From assembly GCA_001600695.1 (NCBI GenBank), contig BCKQ01000001.1:662877-726876 (forward strand): a stretch of 64,000 nucleotides of DNA, read 5' to 3'. This document shows positions 42,186 through 53,323 of the stretch, piece after piece. The notes below the pieces were generated by a model that saw only the letters and a program-made list of their open reading frames with translations, was not told the origin of the DNA and searched no databases. Made by a program: the position numbers and the translations under genes. Positions within the stretch are counted from its first letter, which is position 1; each line of letters opens with the position of its first letter. This DNA comes from Ascoidea asiatica. Its lineage: Eukaryota; Ascomycota; Saccharomycetes; Ascoideales; Ascoideaceae.

Positions 42186-42773
42186 TTAAGAAATAGTAAT
42201 ACGACGAACATTTTCAATTTCTTTTTTACCTAATTTTGGAACAGAAAGAACTAAGACACCATCAGTATATTTAGCAGAGATATGTTCATCATCTAATTTT
42301 TCTTCCTTTGGTAAAGCAACAGTTCTTAAAAATGATCCAGTTGATCTTTCTTGATATTTAATATTATCTTTAGTTTCTTCTTTATGATTTTCAATCTTTC
42401 CAGAAATTGTAACTAAATTATTTTCTTTATTGAAATCAATATTAATTTTATCTTTTTCAGCACCAGGAATAGATAAATGTAATTCATAATCTTTATCATT
42501 ACTAATTAAATCAACAGGGGGAATAATATCTTTGAAATCCATATTCCAGAGATTATATCCATTATCATCAACATCAGGGAAAAATCCAGAAACTAAAGAT
42601 CTTGGTTTTTCTTTTTTAACATTAAGAACTTGTTTTCCATTTTTATTTTCATTTTTACCAATTGCTTTTTTATTTTTGATTTGTTCTCTTGGAAGAGCAC
42701 GATATAATTCATTTAAACTTTCATCAATACCAGCAGCAAAATCCCAAAATGGTGAATAAAATAAACCAGACAT
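42186..42773 (-). CDS. Small heat-shock protein, alpha-crystallin family (Hsp26-like)
   Basis: A 195-residue protein. The N-terminus SGLFYSPFWDFAAGIDESLNEL resembles the Hsp26 opening (SPFFDFFDNIN). The alpha-crystallin domain spans about residues 88-190 (PPVDLISNDKDYELHLSIPG, NNLVTISGKIENH, GSFLRTVALP, then the closing AKYTDGVLVLSVPKLGKKE). The C-terminal RRITIS carries the I-x-I assembly motif. Such proteins form oligomers that bind unfolding proteins in the cytosol. A perfect five-unit heat-shock element lies about 460 bases upstream (43236-43258), so heat induction through Hsf1 is very likely. It may be Hsp26- or Hsp42-like; the length favours Hsp26. Confidence 0.93.
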   Translation of the reverse strand: MSGLFYSPFWDFAAGIDESLNELYRALPREQIKNKKAIGKNENKNGKQVLNVKKEKPRSLVSGFFPDVDDNGYNLWNMDFKDIIPPVDLISNDKDYELHLSIPGAEKDKINIDFNKENNLVTISGKIENHKEETKDNIKYQERSTGSFLRTVALPKEEKLDDEHISAKYTDGVLVLSVPKLGKKEIENVRRITIS

Positions 42774-43523
42774 TATTAAATTGATATAATATTGATTGAA
42801 ATTATAGTTTTAAAATAAATTTTATAAGATAAGTAATTGAGTTTGATATTATAATTTTGATATAATTAGTTAAAATAAATTGAATTGAATTGAATTAAAT
42901 ATTTCATTGAAAATTATTCAAGATTATTTGAAAACATCTTGTCTTTTTATATTATTTTTCATCAAAGTGAAGTATGATCTTAATATCAATCAAGCTACCA
43001 TAATCATCAAATCAAAATCGACTCTCAACTATAGCTTTTCTTAATTCAATTAAACAAAATTAACAAATAGTTGTTCGATATTTCTCTAAGAGTTTTCCAG
43101 CATTTTCTAGAATATGAAAAATTTAATATTTTTATTTGAACAAAGAATAAAACAATCAGTAATTAAACTTTTTATAGCCTAGAAAAGAAGTCCCGCACTT
43201 CTGGGCTCTGAAGCGGAAACTCCCAGAAGCGGGTGGAAATTTCTCGAAGTTTCTGGAACGTGGCGGGTGCTTTAGTGGCTGGAGGAGGACGTTACGCAAT
43301 AAAACCATCCTCGGTAACATTATTTGAAAATAACCAGGAGTAATTCCAATGACGAATTATTATCTTTTTTGGTTTTAATTTACTAACAAATTTAAAAGGA
43401 AATGCTTTGTTTGCAATAATTGAATGTTTTGAAATATGTTTATATATTCCTAAATTTACATATATAAAATATATATTTTTATAAATAAAAATAATTTAAA
43501 CAAATTTTAAGGAACTTTGAAAC
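42774..43523. promoter_or_regulatory. HSP20 promoter region
   Basis: A 750-base upstream region. The GC-richer stretch at 43190-43310 contains the strong heat-shock element, and a weaker TTCTAGAA site lies at 43105-43112. Between these and the gene the DNA is AT-rich. The left-strand end also holds the ARC18 3' flank. Confidence 0.6.
43236..43258. promoter_or_regulatory. Heat-shock element (five perfect units)
   Basis: Alternating GAA and TTC units with exact two-base spacers are read directly: GAA 43236, TTC 43241, GAA 43246, TTC 43251, GAA 43256. This is the canonical Hsf1 binding array, here upstream of a small heat-shock protein gene. Confidence 0.95.
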
Positions 43524-44171
43524 TTATAATGTTTTATTCATAAATCTTCTCTTGGATAGGGCTAACCAAAATTTATTAGGATGATTAGTGTCTTCTTCAT
43601 ATAAAATTTTTATTAATCTATCTCCTAATTCTTGTCTAAATTGTTGAATATATCCCCTTATTAAATCATATTCATTTCTATTTTTTGGTCCTTGAAATAC
43701 TGTATTTAATGGAAAACTTGGTTCTCCAGGTATACTAAAATCTTCTAAAGCTAAATTATTTAAAATTCTTATAGCTTCAGATTGATTTATATTTTTATTT
43801 AATTTATTTAAACATAATGAAACATATAAAATTCCATAAATTAATGTACGATCTGAATTTCCTTTAACTTCAAAATTTTTAAAAAATGAATTTGGACGAA
43901 ATAAATCTAAAATTTCATCTATAATATCATATTCTGAATTATTTGGATATGATGGTCCTCTAAATTTTGTACGAATTGGTAAAATTGAAAAATTTCCACA
44001 AACTCTTGTATTTTCATCTTCTTCTAAAAATGTTGAATGATATGCCTGAAACATTATAATCGAGAAATAATTATAATCTAGTTAGTAAAAACAAAGCCTT
44101 TAAAAGATAAAATCAATGAAATTCAATGAATACTTCCTTATCTCCAAAGAGAAATACAAACTTACTGGCAT
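43524..44171 (-). CDS. ARC18: Arp2/3 complex 21 kDa subunit (Arc18/ARPC3), two exons
   Basis: Exon 1 is ATG CCA (44166-44171). The intron (44046-44165, 120 bases) has donor GTAAGT, branch point TACTAAC (44081-44087) and acceptor TTTCAG. Exon 2 (43524-44045) continues AYHSTFLEEDENT, giving the family start MPAYHS. The spliced protein has 175 residues, close to yeast Arc18 (178). Conserved stretches are VCGNFSILPIRTKFRGPSYP, YDIIDEILDLFRPNSFFKNFE, DRTLIYGILYVSLCL, FSIPGEPSFPLN, YIQQFRQELGDRL and the end KRRFMNKTL. Arp2/3 nucleates branched actin, in yeast at endocytic patches. It lies on the same strand as, and downstream of, ROM2. Confidence 0.96.
44046..44165 (-). other. ARC18 intron
   Basis: A 120-base phase-0 intron after codon 2, with GTAAGT donor, TACTAAC branch point 35 bases before the acceptor and TTTCAG acceptor. 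Splicing restores MPAYHS. Confidence 0.94.
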
Positions 44172-44955
44172 CTTGATAAAGGCAATTGATATTGTATTGT
44201 AATTGTAAATGTGATTTCAAAGGATATTGTACTATACCACTAAAATATATTTGATCTTACTTTACTTACAACGTCATTAAAATCATCAATAAGTCAAATC
44301 AACTGTCTCTTCTCTTTTCTTCTCTTGTATTTACTGAAATTGCAATCGCTTTGGAAAAAGGAGAGCTGGCAACGGCGGAGTTTAATTGAGAAAGATGTAC
44401 CATGCCATGGATTGGGTTTTCGTTTTGACGCGGATCTAAATTATCCGGCTATTATATCTTGCGAAAATACGTAATGTTACATTAAAACGATATTTACAAT
44501 ATTTGTGATGAAGAACATCAATAACTTATAATAGTAATTGTTATAATTTTTTCATTTTTTAAAATGCATGAAAGAACAGTGAGAATAAATAAAATTAAAC
44601 AAAACTAAAATCACAATTAAAATTAAAGCTTTTCATCTCTATTNCTTTTTTTTTTTTTTTTTTTTCCCATGATTTATCTAATTGATAAAATGGAAAATTT
44701 AGCAAAATTTTAAGGAAATAGAAGAATAATAAATTGAAAATATAAGAAAAAAAAAATTAAAATTAAAATCAACAAAAACAAACAAATTATAATAAAAGCA
44801 ACAGTAATAATTCATTGACCAACTAAACTGAAAAAAAAATTAGAAATCAAACAATAAATGAAAAAAAAATTAAAAATGAATTAATGAACAAAATCAAACA
44901 AAATAAAATAACTCTGATTAAAAAAGAAACAAAAATTAGTTCATCCACCAGCTAC
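44172..44955. promoter_or_regulatory. ARC18 upstream region / ROM2 3' flank
   Basis: A GC-richer patch at 44370-44470 includes ATTATCCGG (44440-44448), the reverse complement of a motif also seen upstream of VPS9 and ROM2. A long T run begins near 44645, next to the single undetermined base N at 44644. A/T-rich DNA then leads to the ROM2 stop. No gene is seen. Confidence 0.5.
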
Positions 44956-47900
44956 CTATCTGCTCAATTTAGCCCAGAAATCCAAAGAGGCAACAACATC
45001 ATACCCTCTACTATCAGTATAAGCATATATTATCTCTTGAGAATTAGAATGTAATAATCTAATATTTTCACCCAATATTACCCTTAACAATTCACTTGTT
45101 TCAACATTCCTTATTTCAATAAAATTATTAGCAAATGCTAATAAATATGGAAACCATAATGCAAATGAATTTGGAACACCTTCCCAATTAATTAACCATC
45201 CTGGTCTACCAACTGATCCAAAAGAATTAACATAAAATGAAAATTCTGAATAATTAACTAAAAAGTATTGCGTAAGATTATAAAGAGCTAATGGTCTTAA
45301 TCCTTCACGCCTTGTAACGAAATCTAATTTAGGATCTCCTTGATCTAAAACTTCTTCAACTTTAGTAACATCTAAGGGTGATAAAACTAATAAACCCTTT
45401 GTACAACCAACACATATTTTAGATTTTAAAAATGATATAGATATTGGTTCAGATGAAAATAAAACTTCTTTTGATTCAGTTTTGAATTTTTTCTTGCTTG
45501 ATTTTTTCTTAAAATCTGGAGGTTCTACAGGTTCAAATATTCTAACAGAATGACTTGAACCATTTCTAGCTGCACAAACAAATACTTTACCACCACAAAC
45601 ACCAACTCTGAAAAATGATACATGATTCATTAATTCATTTGACCATCTAGTATTTTGTTGAACATCAAATGTTCTTAAAACATCAAGAGGCCATGAATAA
45701 AGTTTTTTATCACATAACGCTAAAAGTGTCGTATATTCTTCCAATACTTCAATTTGTGTAACATTAGCTTTATCAATAATCTTTACAGGTTGTGAAACAA
45801 CTCTAGAATGAGTATTTCCATTCACACAATTTCTTATAAATGACATATAAATACCACTATCAGTACCACATAATAATTGTCTACCACCATCAACTGGAAT
45901 ACCACAATTTATTTTATTAGTACCATAATCATAATGTCTATCTGTAAGAGCAGTTAATGAAAAAATATCATTCGCTTTTTTTAATGCTTTTTGTTGATCT
46001 TCAATTTTATCTAATATTGCCTTTTGTCTACTCTGATTGGGTGCATATAATGTTAAATCATAACCACGTCTTCCAATATAAGTAAATGATATAGGAAATT
46101 TATTAGCAATCATTCCATTTAATAATGTATTTGAACGACTATTTATGATTGAAACAGCAGAACTACTTGTGGATGATTTTGAAAAATTAGATCCAATAGA
46201 TGGAGAACTTAATTGACTTCCTTTAGATAATAAAACTGGTTTATTACTGGTATTGGTCATGGTTTGAGATAAATCTTGATTAACAATTTCTTTGAATGTA
46301 GGTGCTACTTCACTTGACAGTACTTTAACTAAAGGTAAAGGTATTGGTCTTTGAAAAACTTTGATTTTTTCTGTTTTATTCATAGCTTTAGAACGAGCAA
46401 ATAATATATTATTATCCAAAACATATACTTGAATATCTCCTTGATTATCTTTATCTTGATTACGTTTCTTAAGAGTTCCATGAAATATTATTCTTCTATT
46501 TTCCTCTAATAATTTTAAGTCAACAAATTCACCCGGTTTGAAAACCAATTTTTGTTTTAATAAAACTAAATTAAATCTATCTGCAGCTTTACCTGTTTCA
46601 ATATTTATAAGATCTAAAAGTTTTTGAAGCATTTCAATTCCTTTGGCTAAATTTATTTTATCTAAGTTGTCGTCTTTAGTGCTTTTTAGAACTTGTTTTA
46701 ATAACAAAGGATATCTTGCAGGTCTTGTTGTAGCTTTTGAAAGAAAAGAACTTAAATCTAATTTTCTTGATTCTTTAAGTCTTTCTGTTTCTTCAACAAA
46801 CTTTGCAAAAGCAGGATTAGTAGTCTTTTGTCTCTCATATTCATATTTACTAAAATTTTGACCAGATCCATATTTTATAAAAGGTTCGAATTTTGGAATA
46901 AATTCTAAAAATATATCACCAATTTGATTTACTATAGGTTGTTGTTTCTGTCTTCTTGTTAAAGCTTCAGCTAATTTAGTATTAACTTCAATTATTTCCA
47001 AAACACCATTAAATACAGTTGAAACAAATTTTGTTCTTTTCTTTATTGGAATAACATTATTACTCATTAATGGACGTATCCAAAAATCTCTTATGTATTC
47101 TAAATCTTTAACAAAATCTCTTTCTGTATAAATAGTTTCAAATATACACTCTTGTCTCTTTTTTTCTCTATCATCAACACTATCAAATATTGCTTTTGGA
47201 ACAGAACAAGACCATAATTTTTTACTATCTTCAGTAGGTTCATGAATTGAAACTTTACTTTCTACTCTTTTAAGTCCACCTACTCTCATATTAAGTCTTG
47301 CTTGTTGCTCAAGTCTATTTGGACATGCAATTGAATAACATAATTTATCTCTTCTACAAGTTGGAGAATAACAATTACTTAATAATGTAAAAACACCATT
47401 AACTGGTACAGAAGATTGACCAATTGCATCAGTTGGATTTTTCACATGAGTTGAATTATTAGATGAATGACCATTAGTATCAACTAAAGTACTTGTACTA
47501 CCATTCCCATTCAATGAATCTTGTCTTGAAGGAGGTTCATCAAAACTTTCAACAACTATATCATTAAATTGATAAACTTCTTTATGAGAATCTCTTAATC
47601 GATGTTCATAAGTTGCATCATGAAAAAATTTTTGAGCATCTAAAGATCTTCCTAATAATAAAGCTAATTTTCTATCATTTGTTCTTAAAATATTTACTAA
47701 AATATCAACAGCTTCAGCACCTGTAAATGAATCTATATAATCTAAACCATTTTTATTTCGTGTTCCAATTTGTATTTGTTCTCTAAAAGTTTTAGCAACT
47801 TTTGATAAAAGAGCAGGATATATAGCAGGTCTTCGAAATGCAGTTATAATTGGTTTTGAGTTTAAAGTTAACTGAGATGCAGATGCAGATCTATCTGGAA

Positions 47901-48068
47901 GTGAAGCAGAATTAGTACTTGAATTTGTTCTTCTTGACAATAATTTATTTACAGATGAATATGATCTTGATTTTGCAGTTAAATTTATTGAAGAGTTGGA
48001 ATTTGAATTTGAATTAGATATTGCATTTCTTGTTGCTTCCATTGAGGAATATGTATAATTATTATTAC

Positions 48069-48108
<40 letters not shown>

Positions 48109-51100
48109 GAATTCACTATTATTTGTAAGATTTGTATTGACTGTATAGATATTATCAGATGATATTGAGTTAGAAGAATCAATACTAGATGATTGAGAAA
48201 CTACTTTCATATTACCATTTTCATTTCTATAATTTGAAGATCTTTGTTTTGGCAGGGGTTGAGTAGAATTAGTTTGATATTGAGCTACAAAATCTACTTT
48301 TTGTGGTATGACTCTTCCACCTGTTGTTCTTTGTCTATGTTGATTTTGAGGAATTCTATAAGGGGAAGGAGATGGAGCATTTGAAGAATTATAATTGATT
48401 TGATTATTAGAAGTGATTGAAGTAATAGGAGTAATTGGATTATTATTTATATAAGTATTTTGCATACCTTGATCAAAATTCTGTTGAGCTTGAAATTGTT
48501 TTCTTTGACTAGAAGAATTTGATGTAAGAGATAAAGTTCTAAAAGAATCTTTTATTGCTTGTTCTTGATCAAATTGCTGCTGATTATATGAAGAAGAATT
48601 TGAAGCAATTCTTATTTTATTACTTGTATTATTATTAGTATAACTATAATAGTTTTGATGTTGAGGAGGTTGAGATTGTTGTTGTTGAATTCGAGGTTGT
48701 TGTTGAAACTTATATGGTTGTTGTTGTGGATGATATTGTTGTCGTTGTTGTTGTTGATGTTGTTGTTGATATCCTTGAGGTGGCTGTTGTTGAATAGGAA
48801 TAGGGTTATGGTTGTTATTATTATCGGAATTCACTGGAGGATATTGATTATTTAATCTAGGAGTATTAGATGTTTGAGGTGATAAAGGAGCAGATTGAAA
48901 ATAAGCAATTGATTCTTGAGATTCAATTGATTGTTGTTGAGGAGTATTAGACTGTTGAGTAGCCGGTTGATACATTAGATTATTATAGTTATAATTAGGA
49001 TTAGTATTAATATTAATATTAGGTTGAGATGAATTAAATGCTTGTTTATTATAATAGTTTGAGTTAATATTGGAGTTATTAGTACTAGAATTATAATTAG
49101 CAATATTAGTATTGATATTAGTATTAGTAGTGCTGTTATTATTTGATTTACTAATATTTGAATATTTGAAAGGATCTAAAGTTGGACCTGAATTTCTGTA
49201 ATAGTTAAAGAAAAACAAAACAAAAACAAAAACAAAAAAATAAAAAATATTAGTTAGTAACAGATCATTATAAAATTAGATGAATTTAAAAATAATCAAA
49301 AAAATTATAGTTAATTGAGAAAGTCAATTAAATTAACTCAAATGAAAAAAAAAAATAGAAAAAGTAGATGCAGATGCAGATACAGAAGAATTGAGAAAAA
49401 AGTTAAAATATTATACAATAAATTATACTTAGTTTAATCTTTTAAACTCTTTTTTTTTCAATAGGTTAATTTAAGATAAAGATTTCATTGATTAATGATT
49501 AATATACATACTGGTCATAATTATCACTATTGATATACTCTCTTAATAAGTATCTATTTGTATTGGTGATTGGTTTAAGAGTATCTCTAAGTGTGTCTCT
49601 ATTATTTGAATTTGAATTTGAAATTGAATTGGTATTGGTATTATCGTAGTTGTTTATATTATTGTTGGAATTGATACCTTCAATATTATCTTGATTGATA
49701 TTATTTGAATTATTGATAATATTGTTTGGATTGATATTATTAATATTATTATTATTATTATTATTATTTGTATGAGTGTAAGAGTTTGCAGTGCCTATAA
49801 ATAGAACGGGGTATTTTTAACAGTTTAGCAGCTTATGTTAGTAAATAATTTCAGGAATGAAATGAAAATAAAGATAACAAGAGATAAAAAGGTAAAAGAA
49901 TAGAAGATAAAAGACAATTATAAAAGAAAATTATGATGAAAGAATAATATATGAAAGCCAATCTGATAATAATGAAAAGAATTAAGATATATGACTTATA
50001 TAAACAGAAGTATTTGAGATATATGTGATGTATTCATGAGTTGAGAGAGTCTCCTTTAATTGTAATGCAATTTGTAATGAAAGTAGTAGTTATTTACTGT
50101 TATTATTACTATTCTTATTATTAATATGATGATAGTAATAGTAATAGTAATAGTAATAGAAATAGTAATGAATATGAATATGAATATGAATATAATACCA
50201 GTGCTGGAGTACTCTCAGAGTGAAGTGAGAAAGTGTTTAATTTTCGTCAGATTTGTTGATGTCGGAGTGAATTACGTAGGCTTAATATTGCGAACGAAAG
50301 TGAAATTGAAATTGAAACTGGGCTGGAACTTGAAATTGAACCTGAGATTGAAACTGGACTTGGGCACTATGCAAAAAAAGTAAATAAATGAAATAAGTAA
50401 TAAGTAATAAATGAATAATAAATAAAAGATGATTTTAATGGAAAACAAATTAATAAATTAGTTATTTTTTTTTTTTGATAAGAATGAATAAAATACTTCA
50501 AAAAATAAATAAAAACTCAAAGAAATAACGTATTGTATACCCGAGATTAAAACAAGTTAAAAAGAGCTAGTTATCTTTGACTAGTTGAATAAAACTTCAA
50601 TTTCTGACTCTATGATTTTACTTCTTCTTTATGATGATTTAATATTTGATTATTTTTGGTAATGAATGAAAAAAGGGAATTGATTTATTGATATATTAAA
50701 TGATTGATTGATTAATGATTGATTGATTGAGACTCTTTGGTTGTTGGATGAATATATTTGTGAATAAATATGGTAATGTTATAATTTTAATTTTTAAACT
50801 CTTTTTAAATTCTTTTTAACTAATATATATATAATTTTATAATTGAAATTTGAATGAATGAATTTTAAACTGTTTAAACCATTATTTGAATATGGATATA
50901 ATTATAATAATCAGAAATCAAGTTAAATTTTTGTTATAATACATTTAATAAAAAGTTAGAAATAAAAAGGGAAAAAAAAATGAAACAAGAAATAAGCCCT
51001 TTTTTTTTATAAATCAAGTTTAAATTAAGAATAAAAGTTGGTTTCAATATCTTTTAAATATCTTTCAAATATATTTTAATAATTGTTTGATAAAATATCA

Positions 51101-51478
51101 ATTTTGATATTCATCAAGTTCTCTTTGTTATAAATTGCTTTCTCAGTTTTAGATTTCAATTAATTAATCAATTTTGACTTTTTTTATTTTTGAAAGACAT
51201 CACGAAAAGAATATTATTCTTATATTAATCTTTTTAATTATCTTTATCTATTATCTATTAGCCTTTTTATAAGATTGTTATAATAAATTAAAAGAAAAAT
51301 GAAAGTGAAAATGAAAATGAAGTGAAAAAAAAACATAATACATACCTAAAGCTTTTAAACTTTCTTCATTATAAAGCATAGAACTTCTTGTATTATAATC
51401 ATTAACTATATCAAGAATATCCGATGAAGATGTGGAATTATTTGAAGCTTGTCGATAATGGATATAATCATCTGCCAT
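44956..51478 (-). CDS. ROM2: Rom2-type Rho1 guanine nucleotide exchange factor, three exons
   Basis: Exons are 51346-51478, 49512-49794 and 44956-49195, joined in frame to 1551 residues starting MADDYIHYRQ. Intron 1 (49795-51345) has GTATGT and TACTAAC (49837-49843). Intron 2 (49196-49511) has GTATGT and TACTAAC (49253-49259). The junctions read KAL-G-TANSYTH and SDNYDQ-NSGPTLDPF. The first 590 residues are Asn/Gln/Ser-rich. A DEP-like domain follows (about 590-685, GLDYIDSFTGAEAVDILV), then the DH catalytic domain (about 815-1015, RQECIFETIYTERDFVKDLEYI), PH (about 1025-1205) and CNH (about 1235-1535, ending near RVILGEN). This order is diagnostic of Rom1/Rom2, activators of Rho1 in the cell-wall integrity pathway at the plasma membrane. 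Confidence 0.93.
49196..49511 (-). other. ROM2 intron 2
   Basis: A 316-base intron in phase 2. The donor is GTATGT (49506-49511), the branch point TACTAAC (49253-49259), a T/G-rich stretch follows, and the acceptor is TTACAG ending at 49196. The join CA|A AAT gives Gln-Asn and keeps the frame. Confidence 0.92.
49795..51345 (-). other. ROM2 intron 1 (1551 bases)
   Basis: Donor GTATGT (51340-51345), branch point TACTAAC (49837-49843), acceptor TATAG ending at 49795, phase 1. The interior is AT-rich, with GTAATA and GAATAT microsatellites near 50135-50190 and a slightly GC-richer patch at 50200-50370. I saw no further TACTAAC or GTATGT pair inside, so no additional exon is proposed. A nested non-coding gene cannot be excluded. 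Confidence 0.85.
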
Positions 51479-53323
51479 GGTTTGATATTAAGATTGAATA
51501 TTGATTGAAAATATTTATTTTTATTTTTATTTTTATTTACCTTTGTTCTATTTTTTTTTTTATTAATCTTTTGATTTGTGAAATTTTAAAAAAAAATTCT
51601 ATTTATCGAAATTTAAATAATGATTAAAGTATATTTTTTGATTTGATTTGAGATGATTTAATATAATAAAAGAAAAATCTAAAATAAATAAAAGGGATTT
51701 AAATTGATTTGAATAGAATTATTGAATGTGACAGATATGGATAGAGGAATGATAAAAATGTGAATGTATAAAGAAAAATAAAAAATTTATTACTAGTTAT
51801 TATTAGGTTGTTAACGTTATTTATTGTAAAAATTGTTAACTGATACAGATTACACAGATTATTCAAAAAATAGAATAGATTGGAACTGATAAACAATATT
51901 AATAAAACTAAATTATATATCTTTCAATACACAACTCTCAAATCAGGTTTTACTACTTAGACAAGTTTTGTATCAAATAATTATTTAAACTATATTAATA
52001 TGATAATTCAATGGTGAAAATTTGGTGTGCAAGTCAATTTAGCCTTAGGTATTCTGTACCTTAAACTGATTTTTTTTCCTTCAATACAAAAATCTCAGGG
52101 CTAACAAAAAAAAAATAGGTATCATGAATTTATTGAATTATGAATTTGTAGTTAAGTATGATAATTTGTGAATTTTTTAATATGTGAATTTGTGAATAGG
52201 TGAATATCATGTACAGCCTCAGTTGGTTGTATGAAAAATAAGAGCTTTTACTACGTCGAAAACAAGATTCAAAGTGTTCCTTGTTTGTTGAATAATATTC
52301 TACGTTCTTTGTTACTTGTTGTTGGTGTATTATTTTTATATATAAATCCATCAATTCTAAAGTAGTTTCCATCTGGTTTCCATCTAGTTTCAATTGAGAA
52401 AAAAGATTCTTTTTCCTCTTCTTCCTCTTCTTTTGTTCGATGCCTCTGGGCTAGAGCTAGTTCAATTGGATATTCTTCCACAAACGACCTCCTGCTTTGT
52501 TGGTGACTCCAGCGAGGAGGAAGAGTGCCGCTCTTCTGGATTCTCAGGACTTTTCAGAACTTCACGACTTTGCGCTGCAGTGGAAGATGGCGGCGTGGGA
52601 TCCTGCAGCGGCCCTACAGAAATCCAACCTGATTCCAAACTCAAACAGCACACAGAAGACTCGTCGCCGGATAATCAAATGACCGGATTATGTGATTATT
52701 GCACAATAATTACGTTATCCACTGCCGGTGCCCCATTCAAATTGCTTTTCTACTCGCTTTTAAAGTTACTTTTGAAATTATCTTTCTTTTCGTTGTTGCT
52801 TTTGAAGAAAAAGGATGGTATTTCTGCTGAGAAAAATTAAAATATTCCTCCGATGATGAATCATATTGGTCATCAATAAATGTGATAATAGTATTTAGGT
52901 TTTCCTTTCCTCGATATTAAATGAAATTTCAAATAATCTTTATTGCGTGTGATTTACAGTACTCCTTACTTTTCATTTTTTTTATTTTTTACTTTCCTTC
53001 TTTATTTCGTTGATTATTAATTGAAGGATAATCGAATTTACTTGAAATGAAATTAAGAAAAGTAATAAAAGAAGTGAAATAAGGAAGGTCCCTTGCATCA
53101 TGATTACGAAAGTAATTTAGAAATTGTCACTTGATACATGAATAAATGTTATGGATTTTCTATCAATACTATCAAACTTATACTCGTGATTACATAACTA
53201 CTCGTGACTACCATTTAGATCTTTTGAAAACAAAATATATCTATTATTGTTATTATAGAATTTAGGATAAATTTTTTTGAAATTCTTCTGATTTGATTTA
53301 TTTACTGTATAGTAATATTTTTT
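51479..53323. promoter_or_regulatory. ROM2 upstream region with a GC-richer island
   Basis: AT-rich except for 52430-52760, a sharply GC-richer island. It contains CCGGATAAT (52667-52675) and CCGGATTAT (52683-52691), plus several overlapping open frames of 60-148 codons on both strands. None has a recognisable domain; open frames in all phases are expected when stop codons are scarce. I treat it as a promoter island or unidentified RNA. The ARO8-type gene's 3' end lies at the right. Confidence 0.45.

Noticed and set aside
52394-52840. 148-codon plus-strand frame with a hydrophobic start and end
   Set aside because: It overlaps open frames in other phases on both strands in a GC-richer island, has no recognisable domain, and probably reflects scarcity of stop codons.
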